The notes beneath the pieces were generated by a model, which had not been told where the DNA came from, ran no database searches, and saw only the letters and a list, made by a program, of their open reading frames with translations. A stretch of 64,000 nt of DNA from NCBI RefSeq assembly GCF_958295425.1, contig NC_081151.1, positions 10,664,330-10,728,329 of the forward strand, read 5' to 3'. The translations under genes and the position numbers were made by a program. This DNA is from Solea solea (lineage: Eukaryota; Chordata; Actinopteri; Pleuronectiformes; Soleidae). Of this stretch, positions 58,701 through 64,000 are shown piece after piece; within the stretch, counting starts at the first letter, position 1; each line of letters starts with the position of its first letter.

Positions 58701-59264
58701 TAGCACAAGCCGCCGTGCGATGTTGCCTGAGATACGCTTGGTGTTAAAAAGCTAAGTACAAATACTTCTTTACTGTACTTAAAATTCACGTATCTGTACT
58801 TTACTTTGTGATTTATATATTTTTTTGCAAATGACTTACCTTTACTCCACTAAACTATCTTCATTACTCGTTACAAGGGTTAGGTTAGTAAATGTAAATG
58901 TAGTAAATGCACCAATGAATATTATAACTTTATTATACAGTATTACATTACTGCACGTATCGTTTTATGTTGTGTGGCCAGAGAAAAACATACACTCGTC
59001 TGCTTGACGTGTAAAATAGCAAGTAGACAGTAGGTGTCTGTTTGCTGATATGTTCAGATAACATGTTTCCATGACAACCTTATATCATCCATTTACTCAG
59101 CTGATTCAGCACTCACCATGTCCATTCCATTTTTCAGCTAAGTGGCATTCCCCCTCGCCAGGCTCTTTGCAGTATTCAACCACGTCTCTCACTCTGGTTG
59201 CTGGAGTCACTGGGACCTCAGTTAACATCTGCTGGGTGTCATTGAGGTAAATTGTCAGGATCAC
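23338..59264 (-). CDS. ppp1r13b: ASPP1 (apoptosis-stimulating of p53 protein 1) gene, 22 coding exons
   Basis: ASPP1 binds p53-family proteins and protein phosphatase 1 and steers p53 toward pro-apoptotic targets. It also acts in cell-junction and polarity complexes. The exons join in phase to 1029 codons plus TGA (human ASPP1 is about 1090 aa). Order: ubiquitin-like N-terminus (ending [13 protein letters not shown]), coiled coil with Gln-rich start (exons 5-10), GRVAAV-x-PYIQVP, proline/serine-rich region ([21 protein letters not shown]), the conserved [10 protein letters not shown] and [12 protein letters not shown] blocks, RVKF PP1 motif, ankyrin repeats, SH3 ([19 protein letters not shown]) and C-terminal [13 protein letters not shown]. 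Signature choices ([22 protein letters not shown]) favour ASPP1 over ASPP2. The exon with the initiator Met (MMPM in human) lies upstream and was not found. Fish carry paralogues, so the a/b suffix is left open. Confidence 0.96.
23382..23420 (-). repeat. (CT)n microsatellite forming the last-exon polypyrimidine tract
   Basis: About 19-20 GA units on the plus strand read as uninterrupted CT on the ppp1r13b strand. They end at the CTCAG acceptor of the last exon. No other pyrimidine tract lies between the microsatellite and the AG. Confidence 0.9.
24118..24317 (-). CDS. ppp1r13b: ppp1r13b exon 22 (SH3 domain)
   Basis: 200 nt, acceptor TGCCTCAG, donor GTGAGA. Encodes [20 protein letters not shown], then DDELSFSEG, a [19 protein letters not shown] end. 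All SH3 signature elements (ALWDY, paired Trp, PxxY-side residues) are present. This surface with the ankyrin repeats binds p53. Confidence 0.97.
24749..24915 (-). CDS. ppp1r13b: ppp1r13b exon 21 (ankyrin repeat to SH3 linker)
   Basis: 167 nt, acceptor CTCCCAG, donor GTAGGT. Encodes [20 protein letters not shown] then [20 protein letters not shown] and [16 protein letters not shown], very close to human ASPP1. Confidence 0.97.
25798..25931 (-). CDS. ppp1r13b: ppp1r13b exon 20 (ankyrin repeats)
   Basis: 134 nt, acceptor CTTCAAG, donor GTCAGT. Encodes [20 protein letters not shown] then [20 protein letters not shown] and DSDG. The [11 protein letters not shown] motif is the classic ankyrin helix-turn-helix. 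Confidence 0.97.
25932..27508 (-). other. ppp1r13b intron 19
   Basis: No exon. A GGGCTGCACAATGACACC word at 26918 resembles one end of a TAGGGCTG-type MITE, but no partner end was found. Confidence 0.55.
27509..27646 (-). CDS. ppp1r13b: ppp1r13b exon 19, RVKF PP1-docking motif and ankyrin entry
   Basis: 138 nt, phase 0-0, acceptor GCTGCAG, donor GTGAGA. Encodes [20 protein letters not shown] then [20 protein letters not shown]. The canonical PP1-binding RVxF motif is intact as RVKF (27581-27592); human ASPP1 has [23 protein letters not shown] begins the ankyrin block. Confidence 0.97.
28112..28458 (-). CDS. ppp1r13b: ppp1r13b exon 18 (acidic/Ser-rich linker)
   Basis: 347 nt, acceptor TTCTGCAG, donor GTAAAC. 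Encodes [20 protein letters not shown] and a low-complexity Ser/Thr/Pro-rich stretch with an Asn4 run, ending [10 protein letters not shown]. The ends match human (TPFYQPS..., ...PPAT-x-NKRTNLKK). The middle evolves fast, as in the family. Confidence 0.92.
29095..29132 (-). CDS. ppp1r13b: ppp1r13b exon 17 (38 nt)
   Basis: Acceptor TTCTGCAG, donor GTAAGA. Encodes [12 protein letters not shown] with split Arg and Gly codons. Human has [11 protein letters not shown] at the same position. Confidence 0.92.
29227..29377 (-). CDS. ppp1r13b: ppp1r13b exon 16
   Basis: 151 nt, acceptor CTCCACAG, donor GTGAGT. Encodes [20 protein letters not shown] then [20 protein letters not shown] and [10 protein letters not shown], one of the most conserved ASPP blocks. 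Confidence 0.96.
29639..29927. mobile_element. hAT-like MITE (TAGGGCTG family), decayed
   Basis: Starts TAGGGCTGCAACTAAG, ends AATAATCGCTGCAGCCCT. The internal sequence resembles the 13026 copy (AATAAACCAGAAAATATTC and AATCTG...AACTGAATAAT). Target duplication is only partly visible. In ppp1r13b intron 15. Confidence 0.7.
30515..30724 (-). CDS. ppp1r13b: ppp1r13b exon 15
   Basis: 210 nt, acceptor TCTGCAG, donor GTAAGA. Encodes [20 protein letters not shown] then HGGGGG (a Gly run from a GGA/GGC repeat), a charged Gly-rich spacer, and [14 protein letters not shown]. This exon separates ASPP1 from ASPP2. Confidence 0.95.
30835..31062 (-). CDS. ppp1r13b: ppp1r13b exon 14
   Basis: 228 nt, acceptor GTTACAG, donor GTTCTT. 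Encodes [20 protein letters not shown] then [20 protein letters not shown], near-identical to the human VAIRPF...[25 protein letters not shown] block. Confidence 0.95.
31295..31502 (-). CDS. ppp1r13b: ppp1r13b exon 13 (Pro/Ser-rich)
   Basis: 208 nt, acceptor GCCACCAG, donor GTGATT. Encodes [14 protein letters not shown] at the start and [17 protein letters not shown] at the end, matching human LPPSYGTYPS and SSQQIQQRISVPPSP. A Ser-rich low-complexity run lies between. Two longer overlapping open frames are out of frame with the protein. Confidence 0.92.
32247..32293 (-). CDS. ppp1r13b: ppp1r13b exon 12 (47 nt)
   Basis: Acceptor CCATTTAG preceded by a long (CT)n tract, donor GTACTG. Encodes [15 protein letters not shown] after a split codon. 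Homology is short (human has a GADWKDPSVEG-like stretch), but phases 1-0 fit both neighbours. Confidence 0.8.
32300..32347 (-). repeat. (CT)n microsatellite just upstream of ppp1r13b exon 12
   Basis: A GA run with one AAA interruption on the plus strand is CT-rich on the coding strand. It lies about 7 bases from the CCATTTAG acceptor of exon 12. Confidence 0.9.
34962..35090 (-). CDS. ppp1r13b: candidate additional ppp1r13b exon between exons 11 and 12
   Basis: 129 nt open in the required phase (1-1), acceptor ACCCTGCAG, donor GTGAGT. It would encode 43 residues starting [20 protein letters not shown] and ending GDDSNN plus a split Thr codon. Its length is a multiple of three, so it could be included or skipped without a frameshift. 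The STWKVSDLD part loosely resembles human GNWPTLKQN at the same place, and including it brings the visible length to 1072 codons. The upstream tract is GT-rich rather than pyrimidine-rich, which weakens the call. Confidence 0.5.
35428..36362. mobile_element. non-autonomous hAT-like DNA transposon with nested SINE
   Basis: Ends are inverted: TAGGGTTGGGCGATAT at the left and ATATCGCCCAGCCCTA at the right. They are flanked by 8-bp duplications TTGTCTAG (35420-35427) and CTGTCTAG (36363-36370), 7/8 identical. No transposase frame is present. A tRNA-headed SINE sits inside. Located in ppp1r13b intron 11. Confidence 0.88.
35837..36060 (+). mobile_element. tRNA-derived SINE nested in the hAT-like element
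   Basis: Box A-like TTGGCCAAGTGG and box B-like CCGGTTCAAGTCC are followed by a GGGCTGGGGTACCCCTGAGC body and a (TATTC)n tail. The inside location shows it inserted after the hAT-like element. Confidence 0.82.
36468..36663 (-). CDS. ppp1r13b: ppp1r13b exon 11
   Basis: 196 nt, acceptor TCCTCTAG, donor GTTGGT, ends phase 1. Encodes [20 protein letters not shown], then [16 protein letters not shown] (human GRVAAVGPYIQVPSAG) and a proline-rich tail. Confidence 0.93.
36732..36899 (-). CDS. ppp1r13b: ppp1r13b exon 10 (end of coiled coil)
   Basis: 168 nt, acceptor ATTTCAG. Encodes [20 protein letters not shown] then [20 protein letters not shown], clearly the ASPP coil. The 3' boundary is less sure: a phase-0 donor GTAGTC at 36731 is chosen, but a second GTAGTC two codons further on is possible. 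Confidence 0.9.
36972..37115 (-). CDS. ppp1r13b: ppp1r13b exon 9 (coiled coil)
   Basis: 144 nt, phase 0-0, acceptor GACTAG, donor GTAAAG. Encodes [15 protein letters not shown], a Ser/Gly/Pro-rich loop, then [15 protein letters not shown] as in human ASPP1. Confidence 0.95.
37313..37392 (-). CDS. ppp1r13b: ppp1r13b exon 8 (coiled coil)
   Basis: 80 nt, acceptor TTTCCAG, donor GTAAAG. Encodes [20 protein letters not shown] then VFRVDQ, matching human [27 protein letters not shown]. Confidence 0.95.
37798..37885. repeat. unnamed intronic repeat family, copy 2 of 4
   Basis: CACTTACCAAAGAAGGCA, AATGCTGATTTTCTCTATGG and CATTGGTGCGGGAGAGT, parallel to the other copies. In ppp1r13b intron 7. Confidence 0.55.
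38121..38241 (-). CDS. ppp1r13b: ppp1r13b exon 7 (coiled coil)
   Basis: 121 nt, acceptor GTTTAG, donor GTAAGC. Encodes [20 protein letters not shown] then [20 protein letters not shown]. The [14 protein letters not shown] block is near-identical to human ASPP1. Confidence 0.96.
38337..38393 (-). CDS. ppp1r13b: ppp1r13b exon 6
   Basis: 57 nt, phase 0-0, acceptor TCCTGCAG, donor GTTGGA. Encodes [19 protein letters not shown], aligning with human EQRLHFLKQQERRQQQ. The Gly/Arg insertion makes this part of the coil less regular. Confidence 0.9.
38394..41485 (-). other. ppp1r13b intron 5
   Basis: No exon recognised. Holds the possible retroposed segment at 40074-40680, a short GA-rich run at 40682-40715 and (CA)n runs near 40814 and 41379. 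Confidence 0.6.
40074..40680 (-). mobile_element. possible retroposed sequence with AATAAA and short poly(A), minus strand
   Basis: Read on the minus strand, AATAAAG lies about 10 bases before an A8 run at 40074-40081, the arrangement of a retrotransposed 3' end. The 600 bp before it has no intact frame. The 5' limit is a guess. Confidence 0.35.
41486..41581 (-). CDS. ppp1r13b: ppp1r13b exon 5 (coiled-coil start)
   Basis: 96 nt, phase 0-0, acceptor CTCTATAG, donor GTAAAT. Encodes [20 protein letters not shown] then [12 protein letters not shown], the conserved Gln-rich start of the ASPP coiled coil. Confidence 0.95.
42290..42730 (+). pseudogene. degenerate non-LTR reverse transcriptase C-terminus
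   Basis: Translated with several stops it gives [15 protein letters not shown], then tyrosine- and lysine-rich stretches and QKYFRKI, the order seen at the C-terminus of fish LINE reverse transcriptases. Heavily mutated. In ppp1r13b intron 4. Confidence 0.55.
44274..44365 (+). repeat. LINE-3'-end-like repeat fragment
   Basis: CCCCGCCTTTCGCCTTATGT, CTGGGATTGGAACCAGCAGC and CCCACGACCCTTACGTG followed by a GGATAGATGG end. Related scraps are at 13455-13500 and 32905-32942 (CTGCCTTTCACCCGATGTTA). Confidence 0.55.
44964..45125 (+). mobile_element. tRNA-derived SINE, near full length
   Basis: Head GGTGGAGTGGCTCAGTGG (box A), box B-like GGTCGCAAGTTCATC, CCACCCCTGGCA, then the common fish SINE/LINE tail AAGTCGCTTTGGATAAAAGC and GTCTGCTAAATGACATG with a (TGTAA)n end. 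In ppp1r13b intron 4. Confidence 0.85.
45818..45882. repeat. (CT)n and (CTCC)n microsatellites
   Basis: A (CT)9-10 run at 45822-45841 and a TCCC/CTCC run at 45860-45880, within a pyrimidine-rich part of ppp1r13b intron 4. Confidence 0.8.
46590..46800 (+). repeat. dispersed repeat with TTAGGG-like motifs
   Basis: TTTTCAGGGTTTAGACCTGG is followed by GGTTAGGGTAAGCG and GGTTAGGGTAAGGGGCTAGG, ending TGAGGTGTCCTCAC. Same layout as 17073-17200 and, inverted, as 19190-19325 and 59935-60100. Confidence 0.65.
49672..49709. repeat. (CA)n microsatellite
   Basis: About 19 uninterrupted CA units in ppp1r13b intron 4, one of the longest of many (CA)/(GT) runs in the window (others near 16926, 42035, 42177, 46361, 51709, 57880, 59757, 59885). 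Confidence 0.9.
51225..51380 (+). mobile_element. diverged SINE 3' part
   Basis: GGCAAGATACTTAACCC, GTGAATGTGTGTATGAATGG and AGTAGTCATCCAGAAAAACA follow the order of a common fish SINE body and tail (the one ending in ...AGTAGTCATCCAGACTAGAAAAG...). No tRNA head is recognised. Confidence 0.55.
52660..52785. repeat. unnamed intronic repeat family, copy 3 of 4
   Basis: Shares an ordered set of words with 7380-7490, 37798-37885 and 55545-55655: an ACTTACC/ATTTACCAAA start, a GGCAGCAGTA..CCAG block, CTGTGTC, then ATTTTCTCTxTGG(G)C and TTTGGTG. All copies lie in the same orientation. The full boundaries are not resolved. Confidence 0.6.
53020..53081 (-). CDS. ppp1r13b: ppp1r13b exon 4
   Basis: 62 nt, acceptor TTTGCAG, donor GTACGT. 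Encodes [20 protein letters not shown] plus Met. Sequence similarity to human here is weak. Support comes from good splice sites and exact phase continuity with exons 3 and 5. Confidence 0.72.
54097..54317. mobile_element. hAT-like MITE (TAGGGCTGTCAA type)
   Basis: Starts TAGGGCTGTCAAAGAT, ends ATCTATTGACAGCCCTA, giving clear inverted ends. The flanking 8-mers agree poorly, so it is old. In ppp1r13b intron 3. Confidence 0.72.
55545..55655. repeat. unnamed intronic repeat family, copy 4 of 4
   Basis: AAACTTACCAAATGAGGCAG, AGTAGACCAACAGTGCATGT and GGACTTTGGTGCAGGGAG, parallel to the other copies. In ppp1r13b intron 3. Confidence 0.55.
56189..56296 (-). CDS. ppp1r13b: ppp1r13b exon 3
   Basis: 108 nt, acceptor TTCTCCTCAG, donor GTACAG. 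Encodes [20 protein letters not shown] then NEVSFYLRH, matching the ASPP QKWGPRREEVKFFLRH block that ends the N-terminal fold. Confidence 0.92.
56297..59116 (-). other. ppp1r13b intron 2
   Basis: No exon seen. A word set near 56680-56770 (GGTTTTCTGAAGTGTTGTTG, CTGACACACAGTCAGAG) is shared with 29455-29510. A fish-repeat-like stretch CTGTACTTTACTTT...CTTTACTCCACT lies at 58793-58850. Confidence 0.55.
59117..59264 (-). CDS. ppp1r13b: ppp1r13b exon 2 (N-terminal ubiquitin-like domain)
   Basis: 148 nt, acceptor GGTTTCAG after a T-rich tract, donor GTGAGT. Encodes [20 protein letters not shown] and onward to [18 protein letters not shown]. Human reads MMPMILTVFL at this point, so this is the second coding exon and it starts at phase 0. 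Confidence 0.93.
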
Positions 59265-59734
59265 CTGAAACCACAGAGGGAAAAAAAAAAAAAGAGCAGA
59301 CAATGTCAAAAAAGCAGATTCTCCTCTTCACACAAACCCAAAATAATATAATATAAAGTGAAACATCTTTCATTCAAAGTGTTAATACACAACATATACT
59401 CTATGCTTTGTTTAATATGATCATTGTATAATTGTGTATACCTCATACAGTATGCTTTGTCATTACTAACTTGCTGTTTACAGAAAAGTAGTGTGTATGA
59501 CTCAAAGATTCGATGTGAAAAAAAGAGGATGATGATGATGATCCGCTGTGAAATCGCTCCGTTATTAATTCCTCTCAATTCTGCAGCCAGAGGTTAGAAT
59601 AGCAATCCAGTTACTAGCAGTGATGTCACTGGTGAAGTCACGGTAGATGGTCAGTCAGCAGAGGAGAGATAAATTTAGGGTAATCTGGGATAGGGACACA
59701 CACCGCAGCACACACAGATACAGAGATGTGTGTG

Positions 59735-59768
<34 letters not shown>

Positions 59769-60662
59769 ACAAGCACAAAATACAGTGCAAACTAATCCAC
59801 AGCACTGTATACACCTGATCATGTGAAGTAATCTCGTGTTGCATGCAGACTGAGCAAGGACACATTCTGTAAAGCTTGGATTAGACACACACACACACAC
59901 ACACGGGACATTGCAGTGACTTCCATTGGACAGCCGAAACAAGGTGTTATCCCTCATCTTAACCATAACCAATTATTGTTTCACCCTTTAACCACAGTTC
60001 AAATCTTAGCCCTAAACTTAACCAGTTCCTCAGAAATTGGGTTCTGCCTCATTAGGACCAGGTTTTTAGTTTCCATGAGGACTACTGGTCTTGACAAGGT
60101 CAGTGTTTATGTCAGAAAAGGCCTTAAAGACACATCACACACAGCTAAAACCTTCCATGGTAAAAAAGTTAAATAATCACTGGCTGTTACGTTTCTATGT
60201 CATCATTTGTTGTTTCACTAGACGAGTGATGCCAGTGATGAAGACGCTTTACATCATCAAATAATTCAGAGTGGTTTCCTCCTTTCAACCGGATAACACA
60301 CAAATTATTAATAACTCTCTGAAAACACCCACCACTTTTTTTATTCTGTTTTCTATCTGCCCTAATCTCTTTGAGCTCATGCACAGAACATGACCACTTG
60401 ATGAAGCATGTAGTGACTGTGCAGCTGCACTGACTCGGAGTGTGATGAAGATTCAGCAGCAGCTGATGTGACTGCGCAGTATTTTTTCCATTAACGATGT
60501 GAATGTTGAGACTTTTAATTTGAAATTTCTCTGAAACAGTATAAAGTCTGACGTTCAGTATTGGTCATAGATGTCCTGAACACAACCGAGTCAGTCCTGG
60601 TCAGAACTAGAAAGTGTCTGTTGTTATTGCAGTTGAGAATGTTTTCAATTAAAAAGTGTGAA
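59265..60662 (-). other. region upstream of the first visible ppp1r13b exon
   Basis: Probably ppp1r13b intron 1. No exon beginning ATG-ATG-CC was found. Holds a (GAT)n run near 59529, (CT)/(CA) runs at 59735-59770 and the repeat at 59935. Confidence 0.5.
59935..60100 (-). repeat. dispersed repeat with CCTAA-like motifs (inverted)
   Basis: CTTAACCATAACCAATTATT, TAGCCCTAAACTTAACCAGT, CTGCCTCATTAGGACCAGG and CATGAGGACTACTGGT, parallel to 19190-19325. Confidence 0.65.
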
Positions 60663-60829
60663 TGTGGGGGGGGCGCAAGGGAGCAGCGACATGTGAGGAC
60701 GTGACTTTGTGAGCTCTGCTTAGAATGGACATTTATTTAATATTTCTCCTCCCTTCCTTGTTTTTTTCCATTATTACCGTGTCTCTAAAGTGCTAAGTTC
60801 TTCATTTCAACCGGGTTTTGCAGTCTGAA

Positions 60830-61753
60830 ATGCCTAAATCTCAAAAATCGAGGCCAGGGCCGGGAGCCTCGGACTCGCCTGGTCTTGACCCGGCTGTGGA
60901 GGCGGGATCAGGTCCCGATCTCGACTCGATCATGGCTGCCATAAAGCGGTCGGAGCAGAGTGTGCTAACTAAGATCGACTCGTCTGTGATGACGGCTGTA
61001 GGTGAACTGCACGGGAAAATAGATAACTTGGCGAGTGATTTAAGGTCGGAAATCCTGAGTGTGCGCGCTGAGTTTAAGAAGTCAACTGAAGAAGTACGGA
61101 GGGAAAACGCCACAATTGCAACTCGCATCGGTGATCTCGAAGAGGAAGCTAACGGCCATGCTAACCGGGTTGTAGCGCTCGAAGCTAAAGTTAACACATT
61201 ATCTACCCAAGTATCCCGGTTGACAGATAAGACTGAAGATTTGGAGTCCCGACAGCGACGAGATAACTGCAGGCTAATCGGCGTGGAAGAGGGATTTGGG
61301 AACATACGACCAGAGAAAGCTGTGGCTGAGTTGCTGAAGGAAGCGCTTGCACTAGACTACACGCCGACGCTTGACCGGGCGCACAGGAGCCTGCAGCCGA
61401 GGTCGAAGGATGGGGTCGCCCCGAGGCCAATAATCGTCAAGTTCCACTACTTCCAGGAGAAGGTGGATGTTCTTCGCAAGGCCATGGTTGCAGGTACCAT
61501 CACCCACAATGGCAGGCGTTTTTCCATCTACCCGGATTACTCGGCCGCAGTTAGGAAAAAAAGAGCGATCTTCACCGAGGTGAGAGGTTTGCTTCGCCGA
61601 TGTCCGGGCGTGAAATACGGCCTTCTATACCCAGCCACGCTGAAGATCACAACCCCAGCCGGTGATCAGGTATCTTTTGAAGACCCGACCAAGGCGAAGC
61701 ACTACATCGAGACCAATCTGTGTCCACGGGAGACGGGGGAGAGTGTCAGTTAA
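60830..61753 (+). CDS. LINE ORF1 protein (L1 ORF1p-like RNA-binding protein)
   Basis: 307 aa from the ATG at 60830. The open frame extends to a TTG at 60818, but the ATG is preferred. Residues about 1-35 are Pro/Gly/Ser-rich; about 50-140 form a heptad-rich coiled coil (trimerisation in L1 ORF1p); RQRRDNCRLIGVEEG begins the RRM; the C-terminal domain contains LDRAHRSL and an Arg/Lys-rich end. In L1s this protein coats element RNA as a chaperone. The GC-rich codon use differs from the AT-rich ORF2 and flanks. Intact, with TAA stop. Confidence 0.9.
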   Translation: MPKSQKSRPGPGASDSPGLDPAVEAGSGPDLDSIMAAIKRSEQSVLTKIDSSVMTAVGELHGKIDNLASDLRSEILSVRAEFKKSTEEVRRENATIATRIGDLEEEANGHANRVVALEAKVNTLSTQVSRLTDKTEDLESRQRRDNCRLIGVEEGFGNIRPEKAVAELLKEALALDYTPTLDRAHRSLQPRSKDGVAPRPIIVKFHYFQEKVDVLRKAMVAGTITHNGRRFSIYPDYSAAVRKKRAIFTEVRGLLRRCPGVKYGLLYPATLKITTPAGDQVSFEDPTKAKHYIETNLCPRETGESVS

Positions 61754-62321
61754 TTCACTGGGTCAAAACAGGTGCCATAATGCTGCATGTTATTATTGTT
61801 TTAGTTTGTGCAGGCTGACGTACGAGGTGACTGATAACAGATACCACACTGCAGTTGGATGCTCTTTATGTTTGAACCATGTATAGGGGTGCATAATCTG
61901 CAGCAATACTAGTGATGGGGGATGAGTCGTCACTGTTTTAAAAGCACCCTTATTACTGTTTTTATTGCTAATTTATTTGATATTACTCTTTAGTTGTGAC
62001 ATCTTCCAACTCTGTGTGGTCCTTTTCATTTTTTTTATTTTTTATTTTTTTTTTCGTTTCAGCCTGTGATCAAATAAGGTCCAGTACACATGCAGCAGAA
62101 GCGATGTTTTGAGGAAAGCCCTATTATTATATTCTGTTCTGCCTTTGCAGAGTTTGAGTTAGTGTTGATGTGTTATATGCTTAGGAGTGAGAGGAGAGTT
62201 TGTAGAGCAGTCTCAGGTGTAAGGAAGACCAGCTCAGGGGTCCAGGATGGTAAGGGGTTCATGTATGTTTATATGTTTTTTGTTTGCCCATTTTTGGGAT
62301 TGTTTGTGGTTTATGGTTTGA
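61754..62321 (+). other. LINE inter-ORF spacer
   Basis: A 568-bp AT-rich region with T-rich runs at 62030-62058 separates the two ORFs. A 104-codon frame (62090-62404, Cys/Phe-rich, no recognisable domain) ends inside the ORF2 open frame. It may be chance or a remnant. Confidence 0.5.
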
Positions 62322-64000
62322 CTCAAACATGCGCACGCATACTTGGATGTAGCCAACTTGCAGGACTGGTTCATTACATATTACTATGTTGTGATTCTGG
62401 ATAGTGTAAATAAGCAACAAGGAGAAATTTCGTTCATTAGCTGGAACGTCAAGGGACTGAATAATATGATTAAAAGGAGCAAAATATTCAGTCATTTGAA
62501 ATCATTAAAGCCGGATGTGATAATGCTGCAGGAAACGCATTTAAATATTAATTCCCAAAAAAGGCTAAGTTGCAAGTGGATTGGACAAATGTATCATTCT
62601 CGCTTTAACTGTAAAGCCAGGGGAACGGCTATTCTAATTAGGAAGGGGATTCCATTTGAACACTTTGAGGTAATATCAGACCCTAACGGTAGATATATTG
62701 TTGTAGTGGGTAAACTATTTAATACACCATTGATATTGGCTAATATTTATGGACCAAATTGGGACAATGCACAGTTCTTTGTTGATTTCTTTTCGTCTCT
62801 CCCGGACCTTAACTCCTACAAACTGATACTAGGGGGAGATTTTAATTGTGTCCTTCATGCCCAGCTTGATAGGTCACGACTCAGGCTTAATAACACTCTC
62901 TCATCAGCTGCAGTGGCCATTAACTCCTTCCTTCATTCTTATGGTTTATCAGACCCCTGGCGGATAAAAAACCCAGATGTGAAACAATTTTCTTTCTTTT
63001 CTCCTGTTCATCATAGCTACTCCAGGATTGATTACTTTATTGTAGACAATCAGCTACTTCCCTTAATTTCCAAAAGTAATTATCATAGTATAGTGCTATC
63101 AGATCATAGCCCGGTCCAGATGGACATAATTTTTCCAGCTAATGTAGCACCCCAGCGAACTTGGCGTCTAGATCCTCAATTACTTTTATGTGAACGTTTT
63201 AGAACATTTATCAATAATCAGATTGATTTTTTTTTGGAAATTAATGACACACAAGATGTGTCAAGGGGGATCTTGTGGGAGTCTATGAAGGCCTACATTA
63301 GGGGACAAGTAATCTCTTATGTGGCACATAGGAATAAGGAGCGCTCCAAACAGCTTAAGGTGTTGGCTGGCAAAATTGCCGATATTGACGGACGCTATGC
63401 TCTCTTACCTACGCCAGATCTGTTTAAGGAGAAATTACTGTTACAAGCCGAATTTGATACTCTTATGACATACAAAGCGGAAAAAAACATTTTTAAATCC
63501 AGACAGTTGTATTATGAACATGGAGATAAGGCGGGGAGGCTTCTTGCGCTTCAACTTAAACAGCAGTCAGCTGAACAAATGATCCCAGGAATTGATACAG
63601 GTGCTGACACCATATCTCACTGCCCCCGAGTCATTAACGACAGATTTAAACAATACTATTCTTCTTTGTATCAGTCGGAGGTAGATACTAGCTCACCTGA
63701 GATTCATTCGTTTCTTGATTCCCTGGATACCCCAAGACTCTCTCCAGAAGCTCAGTCATCTCTAGAACAGCCATTATCACGTGAGGAAATTGCAAATGCT
63801 ATCAGGTCATCTCAAACAGGAAGGGCGCCGGGACCGGATGGATTTCCCATAGAGTTTTATAAGCAATTTTCTTCTAAGCTTGTACCCACTCTACAGTCAG
63901 TCTATGATGAATCATTGGCTAAAGGACAATTACCCCAAACACTCACCCAGGCCACGATTTCGGTTCTTTTAAAAAAGGATAAGGATCCTGTGAAGTGTGG
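62322..64000 (+). CDS. LINE ORF2 (endonuclease-reverse transcriptase), N-terminal part
   Basis: The frame is open from 62322 to the window end (about 559 codons) without a stop. Endonuclease motifs in order: ISWNVKGLN, LQETHL, GGDFNC, RIDYFIVD, SDHSPV, all expected of APE-like LINE endonucleases with catalytic Asn, Glu, Asp and His in place. The reverse-transcriptase domain starts with GRAPGPDGFPIEFYKQF near 63826. The first in-frame ATG (62466) lies after the catalytic WN motif, so the true start is unclear. The C-terminal half is beyond position 64000. Confidence 0.9.

Larger units (their letters stand above)
60663..64000 (+). mobile_element. L1/Tx1-type LINE, 5' half, runs off window end
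   Basis: A G-rich start (eight G at about 60666) is followed by a 5' UTR, ORF1 (60830-61753), a 570-bp spacer and ORF2 (from about 62322). Layout and protein motifs match the L1 superfamily with APE-type endonuclease. No stop or frameshift was found in either ORF within the window, so the copy looks recent. It is antisense to ppp1r13b and upstream of its first visible exon. The 3' end and target-site duplication are outside the window. Confidence 0.92.

Noticed and set aside
60841..61305. Minus-strand 154-codon open frame over LINE ORF1
   Set aside because: Antisense shadow of ORF1, explained by its GC-rich codon use; no motif of its own.

Overview
The window is vertebrate nuclear DNA, almost certainly from a ray-finned (teleost) fish. 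Evidence: spliced genes with GT-AG introns, abundant (CA)n/(GA)n microsatellites, tRNA-headed SINEs with fish-type tails, many hAT-like MITEs and L2/L1 LINE pieces. No bacterial-style operons, CRISPR arrays or origins are present. Exons were placed by reading the minus strand, joining GT-AG boundaries by phase and comparing the peptides with remembered human family members.

Two conserved genes lie in tandem on the minus strand. (1) gphn (gephyrin) starts at 16881 and runs toward position 1. Thirteen constitutive coding exons are visible (472 codons): the G (MogA-like) domain, the linker and the start of the E (MoeA-like) domain; the rest lies beyond position 1. (2) ppp1r13b (ASPP1) runs from 59264 to its stop at 23338. 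Twenty-two coding exons (1029 codons plus stop) carry the N-terminal ubiquitin-like fold, coiled coil, proline-rich region, RVKF PP1-docking motif, ankyrin repeats and SH3 domain. Its first coding exon (initiator Met) is not in view. About 6.5 kb of repeat-rich DNA (16882-23337, including the probable ppp1r13b 3' UTR) separates the two genes.

The end of the window (about 60663-64000, plus strand) is the 5' half of an L1/Tx1-type LINE. It has an intact ORF1 (307 aa) and an ORF2 frame open without a stop for about 1.68 kb to the window edge, so it looks young. It lies antisense, upstream of the first visible ppp1r13b exon.

Main points of interest: a histidine-rich expansion in the gephyrin linker (eight tetrapeptides from a 12-bp coding minisatellite plus a nine-His run); an in-frame cassette exon resembling mammalian gephyrin cassette C3; a phase-compatible candidate extra exon in ppp1r13b; two ppp1r13b 3' splice sites with long (CT)n microsatellites just upstream; a LINE ORF2 with no in-frame AUG before its endonuclease motif; and several MITEs with readable inverted repeats and 8-bp target duplications, one carrying a nested SINE. 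I see no evidence of a wholly new biological system. The novelty is in lineage-specific changes to known genes and in the repeat landscape.
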